Positions 29,101 through 35,487 of a stretch of 35,487 bases of DNA are shown here, in pieces. The DNA lies in assembly GCF_000003605.2 (NCBI RefSeq), contig NW_003130364.1, positions 57,704 to 93,190 of the forward strand, in the 5' to 3' direction. The notes beneath the pieces are model-generated. The model saw only the letters and a program-made list of their open reading frames with translations, did not search any database and was not told the DNA's origin. The translations under genes were made by a program, and so were the position numbers. The DNA comes from Saccoglossus kowalevskii (Eukaryota; Hemichordata; Enteropneusta; Harrimaniidae). How positions within the stretch are numbered: the stretch's first letter is position 1; every line of letters begins with the position of its first letter.

Positions 29101-31895
29101 TTTATTTTAGTTTGGAAATTATTTTCACTAATTTCGCTGTGAAGTGATGACTCAGTGAAAATAAAATCCAGCAAATATACTTTTTTTATATATTTTACAT
29201 TTAACTCATCAAAAATCAGTGCAAATAAATAGCATACAAAACAACCAAATAGTCTTTTCAGTGAAAATTAATTCTAGCTACAATAAAGTATTTTACAGTA
29301 TATCAATGCATGGTTTTCTGTTGTGTCGCTGGTGTGCCAGCAAATAAACATAACTAGTTGCATGACATAAAATCTGTGCATCAATAACATGTCATACTGT
29401 CGCTGATGTGTCAACGAATAAACATAACTACCTACGATAGTTGCATGACATAAAATCTGTGCATCAATAACTTGAAGTGCAGACTGGTGATAGTTATACT
29501 TGCCTCTTTTTTTTCCGTTTCATACTGTAACTTAGTTTGTGCGACTGCTGAATCTTTAGCTGCTAGTGATTGGTTTTTAGCTTGTTCAACCATGGATTTT
29601 AACTGCTGTGCTTGTTGTAATAAAGAATTTGCCATCTATAGTAGTGAAAGAAATGTACACAAATAAGTTCACACTGGTCAGATTACATAACTGTCAACAT
29701 ATCCCCATACATTACAGCACGTCATAATTTCGTCAAATAGCATGGGTTGTCTGCATCATATCATATTAGGAATGCAAAGTCAAAATATGGAACATTCATT
29801 CAATACTTCAAAGGTGGCCGACATGTTTGAAAATTAAGTTCACAATGAGATCTTTGTCAGCTTGTTTAGTTCTGGGCTCACTCACAAAGCAGATTGCAAT
29901 GCTATAGCAGATTATTATGAAAATATTGCAAAGTATGCATTCAGACACTACACGGTCCCATCGCCCTCCACTATGTGTCAGTCAAAACTTTTGCTGTACT
30001 GTTTTCACTTAATAATCCCAAATAAAGCACAATTTTCTTCATCATAAAAATATTGCATATTACAATTTGCAATTTAATGGAGATGTGCTTATATATGACA
30101 ATATTTTAATCAACAAAAAAACAATCAAAGGGATTATTGAACAAAATGTCATGTTCACGTTTAAATTTTGTGCCCCAAATAATAATAATAATAATAATAA
30201 TAATAAAGATAATTTATTGCATCCTTAGAAATACAGTGTTTCCATCAGTTTATAGCAACAAAAGTAAGATATTAAAAAAACAAAATAACAAAATAACTAT
30301 AGCAAATAATAAATGATAGATTTTAGTGTTTTTGTTAAGTATCTTTCTCGTTTCTCATTAAGAACGAGCTGTGTATAAATTCTCCAACAAGTTTGATTAC
30401 ATTTGTGTTAGAATTTTTCATTAAGTATGTAAATTTCTGTTGGTCAGTTTTTGTTTCATCAGGAAACTGTATATTTGAGAATAAATCCATTCGCAGTGTG
30501 CTTATCATTAGATATCAGTTGAGTAAGAAGATGATGTGGTAACTAAATAATAACAAAAAATTAAATAATTTGATGTCTGATGATAGCAATGGTCAAACGT
30601 ACGTGTCATGTTTGAACAAAATCTGTCCAACAACCAAGATTGGATTAAGGAATCTTAAATACTGGATTTTGCGCTTTTTTTAGCTTTGAAATGGCCGCCA
30701 TTCAGCAATCTTGAATTGGATTACGAAATATTATGAAAGTTTGAACATGATCCATCCAGACACATCTGAGATAGGTGTGAACTACCAAGCGGACCCACTT
30801 AGTCCATGTTTTTGTTTGGTGCTGTAAATAATTGAATATATAAAATACCTCTTCTAGATGCCACCATGACTGATCTGTTTCTGATGGTTTAGGAGGGGAT
30901 GGAGCCATTGGAGGTAGTACGGTGGTGGTTTCTGTTACTGTAATCTCACCATTTCGTTCTTCAACACTGAATGATCCTAAAAATACAATAGAGATATACT
31001 GCATCTGAGAATGTCTTCATTTGGCCACACAGTTTTACTATACAAAGGGCATAATTACATGTCAGCGTAGTCTGGGTTAGTGCTGGACAATCACACTGCA
31101 ATTCTTTGTTACAACACAGGGCAAAAATAAATAGTAATTTTTGTATGGCTAAAATTGTTATTATTATAGTTACTTTGAACATAACTAAGACTCTGATTTG
31201 GACTTCTGGATAAACATGGACCTGTCAGCATTTTCACAATCTTACATGTAAACTGAGCAGCGTTATTCTACATGAATTAATTTGAAATTAGTATTGTAAA
31301 ATCTGTATTAAAAGCCGCTGCTTCTATTAAAATGGTACAAAGCAACAGAAGGGATGCGGCTTCAATTAGAGCATCTACACATATGAGAAATGTTGAGTTT
31401 TTGAGTCTCAATTGTTCAAAAAGAATGTGTGCGGCTTCTATTAAAGATGTAGCTTTTAATATAGATTTTACGGTAACATTAATTATAAGAATGAGTTGAA
31501 ATCATTGATAACAATGATACACACATTTCACAAATTATAACTTTTAATGAAAAGGGAAAGTTTGCTTGTTGGTTAACACTTTCGTTACACTGTGCCTGTA
31601 CTGTACATGTAACCATGTCTTAACATACATTCCATGAAGACAGCAACAATATACACCTTTTTGTCTGATCATGAAGGCAACGACATACATATTTCTCCTA
31701 AGGATCTTAAGCTCACCCTTAAAACACGTTTTTTTGGATGACCCCATTCCAATTAATTTAATTGACAGATTTCTTACTTTCTTTTGATTTCACAGAGGCA
31801 CTTCTAGCAGTCTTCCTTGGTGGAGTAGGACCACCACTTTCGCTCTCTCCTCGTTTCCTTCTTTTATAAGGCACAAACAACCTCACAGGACCCGA
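25884..31895 (-). CDS. DEAF1: DEAF1 transcription factor, C-terminal half (last five exons)
   Basis: Exons 31895-31778, 30976-30849, 29635-29504, 27502-27344 and 26114-25884 join in phase to 255 residues plus stop. DEAF1 is a nuclear regulator that binds TTCG-type DNA through its SAND domain and recruits partners through a MYND finger. Order here: the block just after SAND with the nuclear localisation signal ([15 protein letters not shown]), a Thr/Pro-rich linker, SWWHLEE leading into a coiled coil ([18 protein letters not shown]), an extra coiled-coil exon, then MYND (eight zinc ligands in the order CxxC, CxxC, CxxxC, HxxxC) and an acidic tail. The matches to vertebrate DEAF1 before and after the extra exon are strong. 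The SAND domain and N-terminus are not in the window. Confidence 0.95.
26237..26350 (+). repeat. Second copy of the 802-915 repeat
   Basis: AACGTCTGCCGCAGAAATCA and about 95 more bases match 802-915 with scattered changes (TTTATTTCGTAGCTCACA is shared). The inverted ends of the 751-1103 element are not present here. Confidence 0.75.
26517..27307. mobile_element. 777-bp non-autonomous transposon with 7-bp duplication, carrying a PHD-like remnant
   Basis: The element is 26524-27300, flanked by perfect ATCAGTA repeats (26517-26523, 27301-27307). Terminal inverted repeats of about 31 bp with five mismatches start CATGGAAGGTACTAATGGAA and, inverted, CATGAATGGTACTAACGGAA. It sits in the DEAF1 intron between exons D and E and contains a broken coding sequence on the minus strand. 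Confidence 0.85.
26785..27099 (-). pseudogene. Broken PHD-finger coding remnant inside the 26524-27300 element
   Basis: An ATG at 27099 in good context (AAAATGGCG) opens a 16-codon frame that stops. Shifted frames then give [17 protein letters not shown] and, after another shift, [20 protein letters not shown] followed by [10 protein letters not shown]. The second part has the Cys-x-Cys, then C..IQWYH..CVGL order of an ING-like PHD finger; the final CPxC knuckle is lost. At least two frame breaks make this a dead copy. It may be cargo captured by the transposon or the relic of its own protein. Confidence 0.5.
27344..27502 (-). CDS. DEAF1: DEAF1 exon D: extra coiled-coil exon of 15-residue repeats
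   Basis: 159 nt, 53 codons, acceptor TTTCTCTGCTTGCAG, donor AAA|GTAAGT, both phases 0, so skipping it keeps the frame. The peptide is three and a half copies of a 15-residue unit of the type [15 protein letters not shown]. In vertebrate DEAF1 the conserved coil runs straight into the MYND finger, so this exon is an addition. Confidence 0.9.
27779..28795 (+). repeat. Tandem array of about seven 134-162 bp units in a DEAF1 intron
   Basis: Each unit contains AATTATGCAAATTAGGTAAT, an ACAGATTTTTACC-type stretch, CATCTATGTACCAAGTTTCA and TTGAGATATCAG. Unit starts (ATTAGGT) are near 27903, 28037, 28184, 28327, 28477 and 28639, with a partial first unit. Later units are better conserved. The array ends in ACACACATACACACACAC and a hairpin. 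Confidence 0.85.
28796..28827. repeat. Hairpin at the end of the tandem array
   Basis: GACTCCCAT and ATGGGAGTC form a perfect 9-bp stem around a 14-base loop, followed by AAAAA. It directly follows the CA-rich tail of the array. Confidence 0.75.
29098..29300 (-). mobile_element. CTGTAAAA MITE, family II, copy 2 (reverse orientation)
   Basis: The element is 29100-29298 between TA dinucleotides. It is inverted relative to the copy at 25198 and shares with it ATTAATTTTCRCTGAAAAGA and TTTTCACTGA blocks. Its right end lies about 205 bp from exon C. Confidence 0.85.
29324..29471 (+). repeat. Two-copy tandem duplication next to the GC donor
   Basis: 29324-29388 and 29398-29471 share AATAAACATAACTA and, exactly, GTTGCATGACATAAAATCTG plus TGCATCAATAAC; the second copy has an 8-base insertion. 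It lies 33 bp inside the intron after exon C. Confidence 0.8.
29504..29635 (-). CDS. DEAF1: DEAF1 exon C: conserved coiled coil, GC donor
   Basis: 132 nt, 44 codons, from ATG GCA (internal Met, right after the acceptor CTACTATAG) to GAG at 29506-29504. It encodes [18 protein letters not shown] and continues as helix. Only a GC donor (GAG|GCAAGT) keeps the frame with exon D; the alternative GTATAA three to five bases on would break it. Confidence 0.9.
30178..30204 (+). repeat. (AAT)9 microsatellite
   Basis: Nine uninterrupted AAT triplets in the DEAF1 intron between exons B and C. The rest of that intron (29636-30848) has a partial copy of the GGCCGCCATT-type dispersed repeat near 30690. Confidence 0.9.
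30849..30976 (-). CDS. DEAF1: DEAF1 exon B: linker
   Basis: 128 nt, acceptor GTATTTTTAG, donor GAG|GTATTT at 30848. It encodes [20 protein letters not shown], then a Pro-rich run, then SWWHLEE, which matches the conserved SWxxLEE that opens the DEAF1 coiled coil. Ends in phase 0. Confidence 0.92.
31292..31475 (+). mobile_element. CTGTAAAA MITE, family III, reference-length copy
   Basis: The element is 31294-31473 (180 bp) between TA dinucleotides. The left end reads TTGTAAAATCTGTATTAAAA and the inverted right end CCGTAAAATCTATATTAAAA, so both tips have one change from CTGTAAAA. It has one copy of the segment duplicated at 292/385. Confidence 0.85.
31778..31895 (-). CDS. DEAF1: DEAF1 exon A: end of SAND region and nuclear localisation signal
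   Basis: 118 nt, acceptor TTTATTGTAG, donor AAA|GTAAGA with GT at 31777-31776. It encodes [15 protein letters not shown] and a Gly/Ser/Pro/Lys-rich stretch. It ends one base into a codon (A), completed by GA of the next exon to give Arg. The upstream SAND exon is not found in 31896-35487. Confidence 0.93.
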
Positions 31896-34800
31896 CTACA
31901 ATAAAACAACATTCGTTATTAATAATTCAAAAAATCATCTCAAAGAGAAGGAGAGAGGAGATTCTTGTTCCAATTAACCATGATGCATTTTGGATTAACT
32001 TGTTAAAAACAGTACTTGAAACAAGAAACTAAACTCATTATATACAAGTTTTTCAAAATTTCAAAGAATTATTAAAAAGTGGGGCAAGCAATATAGCACT
32101 TGTGTAGTGTTTGAAGCTAAGGCGGTCTAATGGATACAAGGCCTATACTTTACGGTAAAGCCGACAAGTTTAAAAACATACTGGCACTGCAAGCCTGCAC
32201 CCCGACAGTAAAAATGATAGAAGCTAAAATGTTTAATCTGCCAAACATTTATGGCGACAAACTTTATATTAATAAGCATGCATTTTTCTTGTTCATATAT
32301 TTTGCCTTTAGGCCAACAACATTCAAAAAGGACAACATTTTTTTCAGCCTGCAGGTCCTGTAAGCCACAAATCTTTTGACATTAGTTGCAAACACTGCAC
32401 TCTGAGGAACTTAGAGTCCTGTATATACTCAAGAATACTGGCAATGGAAAATCAATTATATAACTGACAAATTTAGGTTGATAAAATGCATCATGGTTAA
32501 CTGTTAAAGAAAAAATCCATGTGTTGCCATGGAAACAATAGGTTACAAAATAATAGAAAGATTGGAGGATCAAAATTGTGTTTGTAAAACTAAGAAAAAT
32601 TGTATGAATTAAATTATAAATAAAGAATGAAATTAAAACACTGAAGAATATGAGTGGGTGTCTGAAAAGCCTTAGCAACCTACTACTTCAAACATCTAGG
32701 TTTAGTTGAGTCAAATTTGCCAGTAGGAAATCCTACCCTCAGTGAAACTTTGAAGTTGTTTAGTAAGCCAGCACAGTGTTTAATATTGTTAGCTACCATA
32801 CATTGGCTCATTTTAGAAGGAGCGATTGTTAGAGGCCAACTGTCAGAAAGATCCTTACTGGGAAATTAGGCCAAAAAAAAACACCTTATGTTTCCCTCAA
32901 GTCGGAAAATTTGAATTTTTTTTTTTTAAACTAGTGAAAACTAAGGGTATCGCAACTAGCCGAGGTATATTGACTTCATAGTATTCAGAGAAATATAGAT
33001 CAACCCGAGGTTCAAAGTCGCTACTTAACCCCCCGGGGACCCTGGGGATCAAACAACGGTCCGGGATCGTTAATTTTTAGAGGAATGGTGAGTTTTTAAT
33101 ATTTGGGCCTATCAAAAAAAAAAAAAAAAAAAAAGTACGCGACCCGATATTTCATATTTTTCTGTTGTTCGCTGAGGGCAACTAGTTTTGTGAATATTAT
33201 GTGTTGACATTTCAATTTATTAACAAATAACGGTACTACTACTTTGGTATAATGTTGGAAGCCAGGTTGTATAAAAACTGGGATTGGCATCTGCCATTTC
33301 AGCGACACAAAGCAACCAATGACTCCTTCAAAGAAATTGACAGCAAATAGAAATTGACAAGTAGCAGTACTTCTGCAAACATGAGCAGTGTTACATTTAA
33401 GGGTATGTTAGAGTAGCGGGCAGCATTTTTGGACACCCATACATATTTCACCTTTTACCACAAAAGCAGGGTTTTCACAAGCGTATAGGCAGCCAGAGGT
33501 CAAGAGTATGAGGCCTACGTAGACAACATTTCCCTACATGCACAAATCAAACAAGGTATGCCAGTTGGTCTATGCAGAATAAGTTGACAATTATCGGGCA
33601 GAATCATAACCAATCTATCTGGTCAATCTGCTGTCATTTTTTGTAATTAAAATAACAAATACAACCAAATATTTAGTTAAGCACTCATTTTTGTGCGAAA
33701 AGTTCGGTGGGACAGTTAAATTGAAACGATTGTTTTAAAAGGTTCACACAATTGTTACCTCTACCCCTATAGCTTGAGGCTAGCATTAGAAGTATAGTAA
33801 ATTAAAAATACCCAACGTGAAATTGTCTAATACTTATGGCGAGTTAACCAAATGTAAAAGATTACTTCGGATGGAAACTGCAGCACATTACGTGTGCACA
33901 TGCAATCAATGTCTTTTAGATACGAGTCCACAAAAACATGAAGTGACTGAAATAACTGCCATGAGAGAAAACCACGAGTTGGTTACCCACAACGAGTGAT
34001 TTGAACTGCATATCCATTATAATACATGTATTTTCATAAAATTGCATTTGGCATATTGTTGAAACCCTGCAAATGATCTTAGATCTAGTGTATCTCAAAA
34101 AATGAAAAATACGCACATGATGGTAAGTTTGCACTCCTACTTGATTACATGTATTCTGAAAAATAAATGCCAATTTGGCAAAGGTGGATGTGATGAATGT
34201 GCAAAGGAATCAAGCATAAATAGTACCCTCTAGAGTAATAATGGCCCTCCAGTGGTGGTTTTCTCAACATTAGTACGGGAATTACTCAATATATCATTGA
34301 TAACTGAGAAGCTTTCTAAAGTTGCATCCCAACTTTGTATGATCTGTAGAATACCTCTCACTGACTCTTGTAAACAACATGATTTTCGCACAGTTCATGA
34401 ATAATCTTATCCAACAAAATCCGGAAATCAAATTGTTAAGTACATCTTAGCTTCAGTGTTCTGATTTTTCAGTATTTGTTACCATAGCGACCGATTTTAT
34501 CAGTTTTTATATAGTCACAATAATCCGCAAGAGGTATTCTGGATATAACAAAAAGTAGAAATGCAACTTAAAAACACATTACAATGCAAAGCATTATCAT
34601 GGGTTGAGTAAATGCGACCAATAAAATTGCAATATGTATTTTGTTGTTTTTTCAGTATTGCAGAACTCAAAACTATGGGTTAGCTTCTAAACAATAACAT
34701 TGCTACATGTACGAGGAATAATAGATGACAAAATTCTCAATTTTCCTTTTTTTTCAGCTTATTTATCGCCAGTAAAACAGAGTACATGTATTTTAAAGTT

Positions 34801-35487
34801 GCACAATCATTTCTTGGGTTTTATTGCCATCTTGGGACTACTAGTCTAAATTTCAAGTATTTGGGAAATATATTCTAAACTTGTTCTAATTATACAAGGC
34901 CTCATTTTTTTTAAATTGCCAAGTTAGTCTGATTTTTTAAAAAATCAACATGTATTGGAACAATATTGTGTACAACATTTAGATTTAGAAAATGACAAGT
35001 TGAATAGAACACTGCATGCATTACTGGAAAGATTTTCAGTGAATTCAAAGATTTAACTATCATTTCAGTTTTCTGTTTGATTTGTTTTATTCAAATTTAA
35101 TTTGCTAACATTTTTAAATAGTATCCTGATGTGATGGATTGACAAAATGCAATAGTATTTCAGTATATCATATATGAGTCTCATGATCCCAATAAAGCAA
35201 AACTAATGGGAAGGATTTCAGAGTGCATCTTTAAAACAGGTACATGTACCTGTGTCAACATATTGAAACAAATATAATAGTCTTTTGTATTCTCAATTAC
35301 AGGATAACTAAATAGGTAAGTTTTTCCTGGAGAAATAAAAATAATTTTGATTTCTGCTTGTGTGTTGTAGCAAGAAGCGTAATTCTGTTAAAAATGTGTT
35401 GGTCAAATACTATGTTTAAAATCTCAAACTGACATTAACTTTTGTGTACAACTTACAATGAATGCATGAAATTTTATCATTTCTTCA
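31896..35487 (-). other. DEAF1: DEAF1 intron upstream of exon A (right end outside the window)
   Basis: No SAND-domain exon (expected Cys-rich CTCAACC-type end) was found on the minus strand, so this intron exceeds 3.5 kb. It is AT-rich and unremarkable apart from the poly-A associated stretch at 32940-33134. Confidence 0.6.
32940..33134 (+). repeat. Possible SINE-like insertion with a 21-A tail
   Basis: A GC-richer body contains CCGAGGTTCAAAGTCGC, which loosely resembles a tRNA B box (GGTTCRANNC), with CTAGCCGAGGTA about 50 bp earlier as a poor A box. It ends in 21 uninterrupted A (33114-33134). No target duplication was confirmed. Confidence 0.3.

Noticed and set aside
33817-33999. Open frame with Cys-rich YVCTCNQCLL on the plus strand, considered as a zinc-binding or SAND-like exon
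   Set aside because: Wrong strand for DEAF1 and only a few cysteines; no SAND signature.
1-35487. tRNA genes, rRNA, CRISPR arrays
   Set aside because: No cloverleaf, ribosomal or evenly spaced short-repeat structure was seen; the window is ordinary animal nuclear DNA.

Overview
The window is nuclear DNA from an animal. It is AT-rich, its genes are split into short exons by kilobase-scale introns with animal-type splice sites, and the gaps are full of small inverted-repeat DNA transposons (MITEs) and decayed tandem repeats. The DEAF1 and TMTC1-like exons are close to their vertebrate counterparts as I recall them, and the DEAF1 has an added exon. This points to a marine invertebrate, either a non-vertebrate deuterostome such as a hemichordate or a slowly evolving lophotrochozoan. 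The phylum is an inference.

Three genes are supported. (1) Minus strand, 3753-5104: the first two recognisable coding exons of a TMTC1-like O-mannosyltransferase. The rest lies beyond the left edge. (2) Plus strand, 7035-12461: a complete six-exon gene for a 216-residue ankyrin-repeat protein with a conserved-looking tail that I cannot name. It is head to head with the TMTC gene, with about 1.9 kb between the two start codons. (3) Minus strand, 25884-31895: the last five exons of DEAF1, from just after the SAND domain to the MYND zinc finger and stop. The SAND and N-terminal exons must lie beyond the right edge. All reading frames join in phase across these exons, provided one DEAF1 intron is of the GC-AG type.

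Layout: 1-3752 is TMTC intron with two repeat elements; 3753-5104 TMTC exons; 5105-7034 shared upstream region; 7035-12461 ankyrin gene, with two MITE copies in opposite orientation on either side of exon 2; 12462-25883 is a 13.4 kb gene-free stretch packed with transposons (a 1.13 kb element with 30-bp inverted ends, CTGTAAAA MITEs, a Mutator-like MITE with a 9-bp duplication, a Harbinger-like MITE, degenerate satellites); 25884-31895 DEAF1; 31896-35487 a DEAF1 intron with nothing recognisable except a poly-A tract behind a possible SINE-like body.

The most interesting items are: a clan of TA-flanked MITE families that share CTGTAAAA ends but have unrelated interiors; two families with 7-bp target duplications that each left very short end-to-end derivatives here; a PHD-finger coding remnant inside one of those elements within a DEAF1 intron; and an extra DEAF1 coiled-coil exon built from a 15-residue tandem repeat. 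No operon-like or shared-pathway relation between the three genes is visible.
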